Below are positions 32,434-40,843 of a DNA stretch of 64,000 nucleotides, one piece after another. The notes below the pieces were generated by a model, which saw only the letters and a program-made list of their open reading frames with translations, was not told the DNA's origin and made no database searches. The position numbers and the translations under genes are program-made. Numbering within the stretch: position 1 is the stretch's first letter; each line of letters opens with the position of its first letter. Origin of the DNA: Micromonospora_J zhanjiangensis (lineage in GTDB: Bacteria; Actinomycetota; Actinomycetes; Mycobacteriales; Micromonosporaceae); assembly GCF_042650605.1 (NCBI RefSeq), contig NZ_JBHSBN010000002.1:496001-560000 (forward strand), read 5' to 3'.

Positions 32434-34122
32434 TCAGCCGGTCAGCGGCAGGGTGGTGGCGATCGGCCAGCCGAGCAGCACGGCACCGACCAACGCCACC
32501 AACCAGGCCGGGGCGGCCAGCCGGTCCAGCACCAGCGCCCAGCCGAACTGCCACGCCAGCAGCCCTCCGAACAGCGGCACGACCAGCAGGACGAAGCCGG
32601 GCGCCACACCGGCCAGGGCCGCCACCGCGAGCATCAGCACCGCCACGGCGTACGGCACCGCGCGCAGCGGTCCGCCGCCGGTGAGCAGTTCCACGCCGAG
32701 CATGAACAGCCAGCAGGCCGCCACGACCAGCGGCAGCAGCCACCACCGGGCGCCCGTCGGCACGGCCCGGATGAAGCCGAGGGAGAGCGGTACGGCGACC
32801 GCCGCGGCGGCGTACCCGGTCAGCAGCACCCCCGCGAACGCCGGCCGGACCGGTCGGCGCCGGGAACGGTCGGTGTGCGGCGCGGGTCGGCCGTGCAGCA
32901 GGCGGGCGGCGGTGGCCAGCAGCAGGCCGGTGACGGTGAGGAACCCGGCGACGTAGCCGCCGACGGCCAGCGGCAGCCGGTCGAACGGCAGCAACCGGGC
33001 CAGCATCACGCCGAGCAGCGCCGCCGCGCCCGCCACGCACAACGCGACCGGCCCCCGCCACCGTCGCGCCAGGGCCCGCCAGAAGTCCGCCCCGGGCAGG
33101 CCGACGACGTCCGGGTTACCCACCAGGGCCGGCGCCGGGACGCGACCCCGGTAGGCCCGGTCGGCCCGCTCCGCGCCGTCGACTCGTTCGGTTGCGCCGC
33201 GTGCTGCCGCGGGGCCGGACCGCTCGGCGGTGTCGGTTCGGTGCGGTCTCCGGCCGAGCAGCGCCAGGGTGAGGGGGTGGAAGAGGAGGAGGAAGCCGAG
33301 CAGCAGCAGGCCGGCCGGCAGCAGGTAGCCCAGTGGTCGGGCGGTCCGGTCGCCGGCCACCGGCGGCGGCGTCAGCGCGGTGTCCAACCAGGACACCGTC
33401 TCGGCGTGGGCCCGGGCGGCGAACAGGATCGAGATGTGTTCCACGCCCGGTACGACGACCGCCCTGCGGTCGGCGGTCGTGCCGGCCCGGCGTACCGCCT
33501 CGTCGGCCGCCTGCCGGAACCCGGCGAACTCCAGACCACCGTAGAGCAGCAGCAACGACCGGGGCCGGTCCGTACCGGTCGGCAGCCCGCCGGCGTCCGG
33601 CAACGAGAGCGCCACCGTGGCCCGGATGTCCGGATGCGCGACCGCGTAGGCGGTGACCGCGCCCGCGCCCATCGAGTGTCCCACCAGGCCGATCCGCCCG
33701 GGGTCCACGCCCGGCCGGGAGCGCAGGTAGCGGACCGCCGTGTCCAGGTCGGCGGCGAGCCGTGCCGCCCCGGCGTCGCCGTCACCACCGCCGCCGGGCA
33801 GCGCCGCCGGGTTGCGGCCGTGCCCGGCGAAGTCCAGCAGCAGGACGACGTACCCGCGCCGGGCCAGCGTGTCGGCGATCGGGGTCATCAACCGACCCGA
33901 CCCGGCGAAGCCGTGCGCCACGACCACACCGGGTCGCGGTCCGGTCCCGGTCCCGGCGCGGACCTCGGTCACCGGGACCGCGTCGACGACGGCCGACCGG
34001 TGCCGCAACCCGTCGCCGGCCCGGACCAGGCCGACCGCGCCGAGCGCCGCGGCGAGCAGGGCCAGCGCGGCGACCATCGCGGGACCGGTCCGTCGGGCGG
34101 TGCTGGGTTCCCGGCTACGCAT
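32434..34122 (-). CDS. alpha/beta hydrolase fused to a polytopic membrane domain
   Basis: 562 residues. A signal-anchor helix (~15-37) leads into a DLH/BAAT-like hydrolase domain (~60-245): VVVAHGFAGSGRLM, LLDFAGHGRNP, nucleophile in LVGHSMGAGAVTAYA, and VEHISILF near the catalytic His. The rest has about eight membrane helices, grouped as one (~263-283) and then six or seven after a charged cytoplasmic loop (~290-340). The hydrolase domain thus lies outside or at the membrane. I know of no assigned function for this architecture. It stands alone, with a 167-bp gap to the next gene. Confidence 0.75.
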   Translation of the reverse strand: MRSREPSTARRTGPAMVAALALLAAALGAVGLVRAGDGLRHRSAVVDAVPVTEVRAGTGTGPRPGVVVAHGFAGSGRLMTPIADTLARRGYVVLLLDFAGHGRNPAALPGGGGDGDAGAARLAADLDTAVRYLRSRPGVDPGRIGLVGHSMGAGAVTAYAVAHPDIRATVALSLPDAGGLPTGTDRPRSLLLLYGGLEFAGFRQAADEAVRRAGTTADRRAVVVPGVEHISILFAARAHAETVSWLDTALTPPPVAGDRTARPLGYLLPAGLLLLGFLLLFHPLTLALLGRRPHRTDTAERSGPAAARGATERVDGAERADRAYRGRVPAPALVGNPDVVGLPGADFWRALARRWRGPVALCVAGAAALLGVMLARLLPFDRLPLAVGGYVAGFLTVTGLLLATAARLLHGRPAPHTDRSRRRPVRPAFAGVLLTGYAAAAVAVPLSLGFIRAVPTGARWWLLPLVVAACWLFMLGVELLTGGGPLRAVPYAVAVLMLAVAALAGVAPGFVLLVVPLFGGLLAWQFGWALVLDRLAAPAWLVALVGAVLLGWPIATTLPLTG

Positions 34123-34415
34123 GGCATCACCCTAGTGCCGCGAATCGACGGCCGAAGATCCGTCCGGCGGTGCCGCCCGGGCGGCCGGGAGGTCGCCGGC
34201 GGGACCGGCCGGCCGTCAGCTCGTCGCCGACCGGGCGTAGACCGGCATCTTCGAGCCGATCGCCGATCGCCGACCGGCGCGCCGACGCTATCTGATCCTC
34301 ATCGCGCAGACGAAATCGCAAAGTTTACTCAAGGATGCCCGGGCAACGGCCGGACTGCCCGGCGCATTTGCAAGAGTGTTGCCACCGAACAGGGCAACTC
34401 CGATAGGGGCGTTTG
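34123..34415. other. intergenic region: bioB-like 3' fragment and 5' region of the secreted protein gene
   Basis: No complete gene. At 34198-34253 is a copy of the 3' end of bioB (see repeat). Close to the following gene, GTTGCC (34378-34383) and GGCAAC (34393-34398) form an inverted repeat in the likely leader. Confidence 0.5.
34198..34253 (-). repeat. remnant copy of the bioB 3' end (direct repeat of 35256-35316)
   Basis: About 55-60 bp match between GGCGGGACCGGCCGGCC at 34198 and the same string at 35256, continuing through the coding end: the minus strand encodes KMPVYARSATS then stop here, and KMPVKALSATI then stop at the end of bioB. The copies flank a ~1.05-kb segment with the small secreted protein gene and bsaP. 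Either an old duplication or the scar of a second bioB-like gene. Confidence 0.6.
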
Positions 34416-34871
34416 ATGGATAGGCACTGGAAAAGAATCGGGTCCGTGTTGGTCGCGCTCGTCATGGGTACGATTTTCGCGGGCGTTTCCGAGGCCCCGG
34501 CGGCCGCGGCCACCCTCTACTACAAGGTCGGCACACACGTCAGCAAGGACACCGTCTTCGCCTCACCCAGCAACCTGCACTGCTTCGCCCCCGCAGGGCA
34601 CGGCGCCACCATGTGCGTACGCTATGACAAGCGCGTCATTTACGTCCGCAGCGACGCCAAGAACGGCTATTTCAAGCTTGGCCAGGTCTCGGCCGCCGGT
34701 CGCATCTACCTGTGCCAGAACAACTACAAGAACTCGTCCGGCCAGAACACCTGGGTGGCCTGCCAGTGGAACTGGCCGAAGCCGAGCGGCCGGTGCTACG
34801 TGCCGCGTACCGGGCACGGGCAGGCGGACTGGTACGAGTTGAGCTTCGGTGGCCCGCTCAAGTGCTACTAG
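34416..34871 (+). CDS. small secreted protein of unknown function
   Basis: 151 residues from ATG 34416 (AGGGG upstream); the codon before it, TTG, is another possible start. A signal peptide covers ~1-32 (RIGSVLVALVMGTIFAGVSE, then APAAAATL). The mature ~118 residues are rich in Tyr, Gly and Cys (five Cys: CF, CV, CQ, CQ, CY and a final CY) and suggest a disulfide-bonded beta-rich fold. No family recognised. Composition is less GC-biased than neighbouring genes. A perfect terminator follows. Confidence 0.7.
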   Translation: MDRHWKRIGSVLVALVMGTIFAGVSEAPAAAATLYYKVGTHVSKDTVFASPSNLHCFAPAGHGATMCVRYDKRVIYVRSDAKNGYFKLGQVSAAGRIYLCQNNYKNSSGQNTWVACQWNWPKPSGRCYVPRTGHGQADWYELSFGGPLKCY

Positions 34872-34881
34872 GTAATCCGCG

Positions 34882-34915
34882 GAATGGGGTTCCGGCACGT
34901 GCCGGAACCCCATTC
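34882..34915. terminator. perfect 34-bp palindrome terminator
   Basis: Arms GAATGGGGTTCCGGCAC (34882-34898) and GTGCCGGAACCCCATTC (34899-34915) with no loop. It lies between the secreted protein gene (+) and bsaP (-), and should stop transcripts from both sides. Confidence 0.8.
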
Positions 34916-34974
34916 TCAGGCTCGATCCGCCGACGTGTTGATGGGCAGTTGGCCGGTGCGGAGGATGGCGCCGG

Positions 34975-35202
34975 TCAGGAGCGCAGCTCGCCGTGTTGGA
35001 CGCAGACCGCGGTCCAGCCGGTCGGAACGACCTGCACCTTCATCCGGCGCCGGCAGTCCGGGCAGAACCGGGGCGGTTCGAGTTGCCGGGCCGCCCCGCA
35101 GGCATCGTGCGGACCGGCGGCGGCCGGCTCGCCGCACCGGTCGCACCAGGGTGGTCCGTCGGTGCCGGCCGGTCCGGCGGTTCGCGGTAGGGGTGCGGAC
35201 AC
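34975..35202 (-). CDS. bsaP: biotin synthase auxiliary protein BsaP
   Basis: 75 residues with the BsaP pattern: WCDRCGEPAAAGPHDACGAA, RQLEPPRFCPDCRRRMKVQV, and GWTAVCVQHGELRS. The Cys pairs (CxxC twice) plus other Cys/His residues could hold an Fe-S cluster. In mycobacteria the homologue (Rv1590), next to bioB, is required for turnover of the actinobacterial biotin synthase, which does not use the same cluster repair as the E. coli enzyme. It lies 75 bp downstream of bioB on the same strand, so a shared transcript is likely. Confidence 0.85.
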   Translation of the reverse strand: MSAPLPRTAGPAGTDGPPWCDRCGEPAAAGPHDACGAARQLEPPRFCPDCRRRMKVQVVPTGWTAVCVQHGELRS

Positions 35203-35277
35203 CGTGCCTCCCGAATGGCTCGAATCGTCGTCTGCCGGCGTCCCGGTAGGTCGACGGCGGGACCGGCCGGCCCTCAG

Positions 35278-36273
35278 TCAGATCGTCGCCGACAGGGCCT
35301 TGACCGGCATCTTCAGGTCGTCGAGCAGGTCCAGGTCGGCGGTGGCCGGCCGGCCCAGCGTGGTCAGGTAGTTGCCGACGATGACCGCGTTGATGCCGCC
35401 GAGCAGGCCGTCCCGGGTGCCCAGGTCGCCGAGGGTGATCTCCCGACCGCCGGCGTACCGCAGGATGGTGCGCGGCATGGCCAGCCGGAACGCGACGATG
35501 GCCCGCAGCGCGTCCTTTCCGTCGACCACCGGCCGGTCGGCGAACGGGGTGCCCGGCCGGGGATTGAGGAAGTTCAGCGGCACCTCGTGCGGGTCCAGCG
35601 CGGCGAGTTGGGCGGCGAACTCGGCCCGCTGCTCGACGCTCTCGCCGAGGCCCAGGATGCCGCCGCAGCAGACCTCCATGCCCGACTCGCGGACCATCCG
35701 CAGGGTTTCCCAGCGCTCCTCGAACGAGTGCGTGGTGACCACGTTCGGGAAGTACGACCGGCAGGTCTCCAGGTTGTGGTTGTACCGGTGCACACCCATC
35801 TCGACCAGCTCGTCCACCTGCGCCTGCGTCAGCATGCCCAGCGACGCGGCGACCTGGATGTCCACCTCCGCCTTGATCGCGGCGACCCCGTCGCGCATCT
35901 GCCGCATCAGCCGCTCGTCCGGTCCGCGTACCGCGGCCACGATGCAGAACTCGGTGGCCCCCGTCGCGGCGGTCTGCTTCGCCGCCTCCACCAGCGACGG
36001 GATGTCCAACCAGACCGACCGGACGGGCGAGGTGAACAGCCCGGACTGCGAGCAGAAGTGGCAGTCCTCGGGGCAGCCGCCGGTCTTCAGCGAGACGATC
36101 CCCTCCACCTCGACCTCCGGCCCGCACCAGCGCAGCCGTACCTCGTGCGCGAGTTGCAGGGCCTCCGGCAGGTGCTCGTCGGGCAGCCGCAGGACCGCCA
36201 GCACGCCGGTCTCGTCGAGGCCGACGCCGGCACCCAGCACCTGCTCACGGGCCTGGTCAAGGATTTCTGGCAT
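35278..36273 (-). CDS. bioB: biotin synthase
   Basis: 331 residues from ATG 36273. Radical-SAM motif GGCPEDCHFCSQSG (Cys x3 Cys x2 Cys) near residues 65-78, then YNHNLETCRSYFPNVVTTHS and NFLNPRPGTPF, typical of BioB. It inserts sulfur into dethiobiotin using a [4Fe-4S] cluster and a second, sacrificial Fe-S cluster. Divergent from bioF with 54 bp between starts. A possible -10, TAGGGT, lies close to the ATG on the minus strand, so a short-leader message is likely. Confidence 0.95.
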   Translation of the reverse strand: MPEILDQAREQVLGAGVGLDETGVLAVLRLPDEHLPEALQLAHEVRLRWCGPEVEVEGIVSLKTGGCPEDCHFCSQSGLFTSPVRSVWLDIPSLVEAAKQTAATGATEFCIVAAVRGPDERLMRQMRDGVAAIKAEVDIQVAASLGMLTQAQVDELVEMGVHRYNHNLETCRSYFPNVVTTHSFEERWETLRMVRESGMEVCCGGILGLGESVEQRAEFAAQLAALDPHEVPLNFLNPRPGTPFADRPVVDGKDALRAIVAFRLAMPRTILRYAGGREITLGDLGTRDGLLGGINAVIVGNYLTTLGRPATADLDLLDDLKMPVKALSATI

Positions 36274-36327
36274 GGCACGTACCCTACTAGGCGTCCCGGC
36301 CCGGATCCGAGCACGGAGGGAGCGCGC

Positions 36328-37467
36328 GTGGTGGGCGACTGGCTGACGGCACTGGACCGGCGTGCCCGACTGCGCGCCAAGGCGGGGCTCACCCGGACGC
36401 TGCGGCCCCGCGCCGCCGAGGACCGGGTGATCGACCTGGCCGGCAACGACTACCTGGGGCTGGCCCGGCACCCCGAGGTCACCGCCGCCGCCGCCGCGGC
36501 CCTGCCCGGGTACGGGTTGGGCGCGACCGGCTCCCGGCTGGTGCGTGGCTCCACCGACCTGCACGCCGCGCTGGAGGAGACGCTCGCCGACTGGCTGGGT
36601 GTCCGCCGGGCACTGGTCTACTCGTCCGGCTATCTGGCCAACCTCGGTGCGATCCGGGGGCTGGTCGGGCCGCGTACGCTGCTCGTCTCCGACGCGCACA
36701 ACCACGCCTCGCTGATCGACGGGTGCCGGCTCTCCGGTGCCGAGACGGTGGTCACCCCGCACGCCGACGTGACCGCCGTACGGGCGGCGCTGGCCGCCGC
36801 GCCGGGCCGGCCGGCGGTGGTGGTCACCGAGTCGGTCTTCTCGGTCGACGGTGACCTGGCGCCGCTGGCCGACCTGCACGCGGTGGCCCGGGAGCACGGC
36901 GCGCTGCTGCTGGTCGACGACGCGCACGCGCTGGGCGTACTCGGTCCGACCGGCGCCGGTGGGGTGGCCGCGGCCGGGCTGGCCGGCGAGCCGGACGTGG
37001 TGGTCACCGCCACCCTGTCCAAGGCGCTGGGCGGGGCCGGCGGACTGGTCGCCGGGCCGGCCGAACTGGTCCGGCACCTGGTCGAGACCGGACGTACCTT
37101 CATCTTCGACACCGCGCTGCCGCCGGCGGTGGCGGCCGGGGTGCTCGCCGCGGCCGGGCTGGCCCGGTCCGGCGACCGGCTGCGCGCCGAACTGGCGGAC
37201 CGGACCGCCGCCGTGGTACGCCGGTTCGGTGCGGCCGGACTCGGGGTGTCGACGCCGGACGCGGCGGTGGTCTCGGTGACCGCGCCGGGTCCGGAGACCG
37301 CGCTGGCCTGGGCCGCCGACTGTCTGGACCGGGGCGTCGCGGTCGGGTGCTTCCGCCCGCCGTCGACGCCGGACAACCGGTCCCGGCTCCGGCTGACCGT
37401 CAACGCCGGGGTGCCCCGCGCCGACTTCGACCGGGCCCTCGGAACCGTCCTGGAGTGTGCGCCATGA
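36328..37467 (+). CDS. bioF: 8-amino-7-oxononanoate synthase
   Basis: 379 residues from GTG 36328 (GGAGGGA upstream; the next codon, also GTG, is an alternative). PLP fold type I of the alpha-oxoamine synthase family: LAGNDYLGLARHP, GSRLVRGSTDLHAALEETLA, VSDAHNHASLIDGCRLS, LLVDDAHALGVLGP and Lys in TATLSKALGGAGG. Converts pimeloyl-ACP/CoA and alanine to KAPA. Overlaps bioD by ATGA. No bioA in this window. Confidence 0.93.
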   Translation: MVGDWLTALDRRARLRAKAGLTRTLRPRAAEDRVIDLAGNDYLGLARHPEVTAAAAAALPGYGLGATGSRLVRGSTDLHAALEETLADWLGVRRALVYSSGYLANLGAIRGLVGPRTLLVSDAHNHASLIDGCRLSGAETVVTPHADVTAVRAALAAAPGRPAVVVTESVFSVDGDLAPLADLHAVAREHGALLLVDDAHALGVLGPTGAGGVAAAGLAGEPDVVVTATLSKALGGAGGLVAGPAELVRHLVETGRTFIFDTALPPAVAAGVLAAAGLARSGDRLRAELADRTAAVVRRFGAAGLGVSTPDAAVVSVTAPGPETALAWAADCLDRGVAVGCFRPPSTPDNRSRLRLTVNAGVPRADFDRALGTVLECAP

Positions 37468-38303
37468 GTGTGGAGAGCGAGCGGGTGTCCGCGGTCGTCA
37501 CGGCGACCGTCGATGAGGTCGGGGACGGCGTCGACGAGGTGACCGCCGTCGACGGGGTCCGGGCCGCGCCGGCGGACCGCGGGGCCTGGCGGGGACCGGT
37601 GCTGGTGACCGGGACCGACACCGACGTCGGCAAGACGGTGGCGACCGCCGCGGTGGCCGCCGCGGCGCAGGCCGCCGGGCTGCGGGTGGCGGTGGTCAAA
37701 CCGGGGCAGACCGGCGTGGCCGACGGTCGGCCGACCGACATCGACGTGGTCACCCGGCTGTCCGCACCCACCACCACCCGGACCCTGGCCAGCTTCCCCG
37801 ACCCGCTGGCGCCGCTGGCGGCGGCCCGGGTGGCGGCGTTGGAACCGCTGGAGCTGTACGCGGTCGCCGACGCGATCCGGGCCGAGGCGCGCGACCACGA
37901 CCTGGTGCTCATCGAGGGAGCCGGCGGACTGCTCGTCCCGATGGGGCTGCGCCCGTCCGGCGAGCCGTGGACGGTGGCCGATCTCGCGGTGTCCCTCGGC
38001 GCGCCGGCCGTCGTGGTGGCCCGGGCCGGACTGGGCACCCTGAACCACATCGCGCTCACCCTGGAGGCGCTGGACCGGCGCGCGGTGCCGGCCGGGGTGG
38101 TCCTCGGGGCCTGGCCCACCGAGCCGGAACTGGTGCACTGGGCCAATCTCACCGACCTGGTGCCCAACCTGGTCGGCGTGGTGCCGGACGGGGCCGGCGG
38201 GATGGATCCGGGGGTGTTCCAACGCTCGGCCACCGGCTGGCTCACCCCCGCCCTGTACGGCGTGCTCGACGACTGGCGGGCCTGGGCCGAGGACGTGCAC
38301 TGA
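37464..38303 (+). CDS. bioD: dethiobiotin synthetase
   Basis: 279 residues, longer than the usual ~230 because of a ~45-residue N-terminal extension. P-loop VTGTDTDVGKTVATAAVAAA begins at ~residue 48. KPGQTG, EGAGGLLVPMG and ARAGLGTLNHIALTLEAL complete the BioD pattern. A start nearer the P-loop would match the family better, but the ATG at 37464 is tightly coupled to bioF. Closes the ureido ring of DAPA with CO2 and ATP. Confidence 0.93.
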   Translation: MSVESERVSAVVTATVDEVGDGVDEVTAVDGVRAAPADRGAWRGPVLVTGTDTDVGKTVATAAVAAAAQAAGLRVAVVKPGQTGVADGRPTDIDVVTRLSAPTTTRTLASFPDPLAPLAAARVAALEPLELYAVADAIRAEARDHDLVLIEGAGGLLVPMGLRPSGEPWTVADLAVSLGAPAVVVARAGLGTLNHIALTLEALDRRAVPAGVVLGAWPTEPELVHWANLTDLVPNLVGVVPDGAGGMDPGVFQRSATGWLTPALYGVLDDWRAWAEDVH

Positions 38304-38369
38304 GCCGTACCGGCGGCACCCGACTTTCGTCGGTAACGGTCCGGCCCGACCGTCGGTAGCCTGACCGCC

Positions 38370-40142
38370 GTGCCAGCCGCGATCGTCCCGGCCGACCCGG
38401 GTGCCCGGACAGGGGCCACCCCGGCCGACCACCCCGACCGTCCACCGCGCCGGTGGGTGTTGCGGGACGGGCTGCTCTGGACCGTCCTGGCGGCTCCCGT
38501 CGCGTACGGTCGGTCGGGTCCGCCGTGGCAGCCGGTCTCCGTCGTGCTGTTGGTCGGGCTGCTGTCGCTGCTCGCGGCGGCGGTGGTCGGCAGCCGCCGG
38601 TGGCCGCTGGCCGGGCTGGTACTGGTGCTGCTGGGCACCTGGTTCGACGGCAACGTCGTTTTCGCCGTCCCGGTGCTCAGCTATCTGGTCGGGCTGCGGC
38701 TGACCCGGGCGCGGCCGGCGGTGTCGGTCTTCGCCCTGGTCGCGGCCGCCGGTACGGTGCTCAACCTGGCGCTGGTGGGCGCCAGCCTGGCCACCTGGTA
38801 CCTGGCCGCGACGATCCTGCTGTTCGGTGGCGTGTTCCCGTGGCTGGTCGGGCGCTACCGGCGGCAGCGGTGGGACCTGGTGCTGGCCGGCTGGCGGCAG
38901 GCCGAGGCGTTGGAACGCGAGCGGCGCGGCGCCGACGAACGGGTCCGGCTGCGCGAGCGGGCTCGGATCGCCCGGGACATGCACGACTCGCTGGGGCACG
39001 AACTGAGCCTTATCGCGTTGCGCGCCGGCGCGTTGGAGATGGCCGCCGACCTGGATCCCCGGCACCGGGCCGCGGCGACCGAACTGCGCGTCAGCGTGGC
39101 AGCCGCCACCGAACGGCTCCGGGAGATCATCGGCGTGCTCCGGGAGACCCCCGAACCGGCGCCCACCCGACCGGTCGCCGGTACGGTGGCCGACCTCGTG
39201 GCCGGCGCCCGGGACGCCGGCGTGACCGTCGACCTGTGGTTCGACGGTCACCCGGACACGGACGTACGGCCGCCGGTGGCGGCCCCGGAACATCGCGCGG
39301 TGGTCCCCGAGCCGCCGGCAGCGGACCAACCGCCGGTCGTGGATCCGGTGGCCGGGTTGCCGCCGCTGGTGGCTGGGGCGGTGCACCGGGTGGTACGGGA
39401 GGGCCTGACCAACGCGGCCCGGTACGCCCCGGGCGCGGCGGTCACCGTGACGGTGACCCGGGTGGGCGGGGAACTCGAGGTGGACGTGACCAACGCCGCG
39501 CCGCCGCCGGGCGCGCCGGCCGGGCCGCTGTCCACCGGGTCCGGCCTGATCGCCCTGCGGGAAGGGATCGGCCTGCTCGGTGGTGCGCTGCACGCCGGAC
39601 CACGTCACGACGGCGGCTTCGCGGTGACCGCCCGCCTGCCGGTAGCCGCCGCGGCACCGGCGGCTGGGGAGGCACCCGTCGACCCGGCCCTGGTCGGCGC
39701 TCCGGTCGGCGCCCCGGTCGCCGTGCCGGAAGCGGTCGGCGGCCCGGACGCGATGGTCGGCCCGCTGGGTGGTGGGGCCGCCGACCGGTTGCGCGACGCG
39801 CGGCGGCGGGTCCGGCACAGCCTGCTGGTAGCGGTGACCGCGCCGGCGGTGCTGGCCGGTGTGCTCTCGCTGGTCTACTACCCGGCCGCCACCGTCGACG
39901 CGGTGCTGGACCGCCCGGCGTACGACGGGATGCGCATCGGCCAGCCCCGGTCCGAGTTGACCGGGCTGCCGCGCCGGCAGGTCGACGAACCGTCGCCCGC
40001 GCCGCCGGTGCCGGCGGGAGCCCGCTGCGAGTACTACACCGACGGGAACTTCCCGCTGGCCCGGCCGACCTACCGGTTGTGCTTCGAGACCGGCCGGCTG
40101 GTGGCCAAGGACATACTGAACGAGGACGAGGAGCAACCGTGA
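38370..40142 (+). CDS. NarL-type sensor histidine kinase with extra C-terminal membrane segment and outer domain
   Basis: 590 residues from GTG 38370. N-terminal half: about five membrane helices (~30-165). The HisKA_3 phosphoacceptor is His205 in IARDMHDSLGHELS, followed by a HATPase domain (VHRVVREGLTNAARYAPGAA, then GSGLIALREGIGLLGGAL). After the ATPase domain (~ residue 430) come a Pro/Ala/Gly linker, a membrane helix (LLVAVTAPAVLAGVLSLVYY) and an outer ~70-residue domain with two Cys (CEYYTDG, YRLCFETG). Such a C-terminal extracytoplasmic part is rare in kinases of this type and might be a second sensor. TGA overlaps the regulator GTG. Confidence 0.88.
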   Translation: MPAAIVPADPGARTGATPADHPDRPPRRWVLRDGLLWTVLAAPVAYGRSGPPWQPVSVVLLVGLLSLLAAAVVGSRRWPLAGLVLVLLGTWFDGNVVFAVPVLSYLVGLRLTRARPAVSVFALVAAAGTVLNLALVGASLATWYLAATILLFGGVFPWLVGRYRRQRWDLVLAGWRQAEALERERRGADERVRLRERARIARDMHDSLGHELSLIALRAGALEMAADLDPRHRAAATELRVSVAAATERLREIIGVLRETPEPAPTRPVAGTVADLVAGARDAGVTVDLWFDGHPDTDVRPPVAAPEHRAVVPEPPAADQPPVVDPVAGLPPLVAGAVHRVVREGLTNAARYAPGAAVTVTVTRVGGELEVDVTNAAPPPGAPAGPLSTGSGLIALREGIGLLGGALHAGPRHDGGFAVTARLPVAAAAPAAGEAPVDPALVGAPVGAPVAVPEAVGGPDAMVGPLGGGAADRLRDARRRVRHSLLVAVTAPAVLAGVLSLVYYPAATVDAVLDRPAYDGMRIGQPRSELTGLPRRQVDEPSPAPPVPAGARCEYYTDGNFPLARPTYRLCFETGRLVAKDILNEDEEQP

Positions 40143-40795
40143 CGATCCCGGTCCTGGTGGCCGACGACGAGATGATGATCCGGGCCGGGGTGCGGGCCAT
40201 CCTGGCCAGCGACCCGGAGATCGAGGTGGTGGCCGAGGCGGCCGACGGTCGGGCCGCGGTCGACCTGGCCCGGGCGCACCGCCCACGGGTGGCGCTGCTG
40301 GACATCCGGATGCCGCGACTGGACGGGCTGACCGCCGCCGCCGAGATCCGCCGGCTGGTGCCGGAGACGGCGGTGCTGATGCTGACGACCTTCGGCGAGG
40401 ACGACTACATCGGCCGGGCGCTCGGCGACGGGGTGAGCGGATTCCTGCTGAAGTCCGGCGATCCGCGCGAACTCGTCGCCGGGATCCGGGCCGCCGCGTC
40501 CGGCGCGGCCTACCTGTCACCCCCGGTGGCCCGACGGGTGATCGACCTGAACGGCGGGCGGATGGCCCGCCGCCCGGCGGCCCGGCTGCGTACCGCCGGG
40601 CTCACCGAGCGGGAGCGCGAGGTGCTCGCCCTGGTCGGGGCGGGGCTGTCCAACGCCGAGATCGCCGCCCGGCTGTTCCTCGTCGAGGGCACCGTGAAGA
40701 GCTACCTGAGCAGCATCTTCGTCCGGCTGGAGGTACGTAACCGGGTACAGGCCGCGATCGTCGCCCACGAGGCCGGCCTGGTCCCCGGGGCGTGA
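40139..40795 (+). CDS. NarL/FixJ-family response regulator
   Basis: 218 residues from GTG 40139. Receiver with acidic DDE at 9-11, phospho-acceptor Asp55 (ALLDIRMPRLDG), Thr in MLTTFGEDDYI and Lys in GFLLKSGDP. A LuxR helix-turn-helix (LTEREREVLALVGAGLSNAE and GTVKSYLSSIFVRLEVRNRV) makes the output domain. Partner of the kinase encoded just upstream; the genes they control are not evident here. Confidence 0.93.
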   Translation: MTIPVLVADDEMMIRAGVRAILASDPEIEVVAEAADGRAAVDLARAHRPRVALLDIRMPRLDGLTAAAEIRRLVPETAVLMLTTFGEDDYIGRALGDGVSGFLLKSGDPRELVAGIRAAASGAAYLSPPVARRVIDLNGGRMARRPAARLRTAGLTEREREVLALVGAGLSNAEIAARLFLVEGTVKSYLSSIFVRLEVRNRVQAAIVAHEAGLVPGA

Positions 40796-40799
40796 AGCC

Positions 40800-40835
40800 G
40801 GGAGCGGGCCCGCGTCACGACGAAGGCCCGCTCCC
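40800..40835. terminator. bidirectional hairpin
   Basis: Perfect 11-bp stem GGGAGCGGGCC / GGCCCGCTCCC around a 14-nt loop, 5 bp after the response regulator stop and 9 bp before the end of the convergent hydrolase gene. Confidence 0.7.
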
Positions 40836-40843
40836 GCTGGTGC

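Noticed and set aside
36630..40520. A 1296-codon open frame on the minus strand
   Set aside because: It lies antisense to bioF, bioD and the two-component genes, all well supported. Its Gly/Arg/Pro/His-rich translation is a high-GC shadow.
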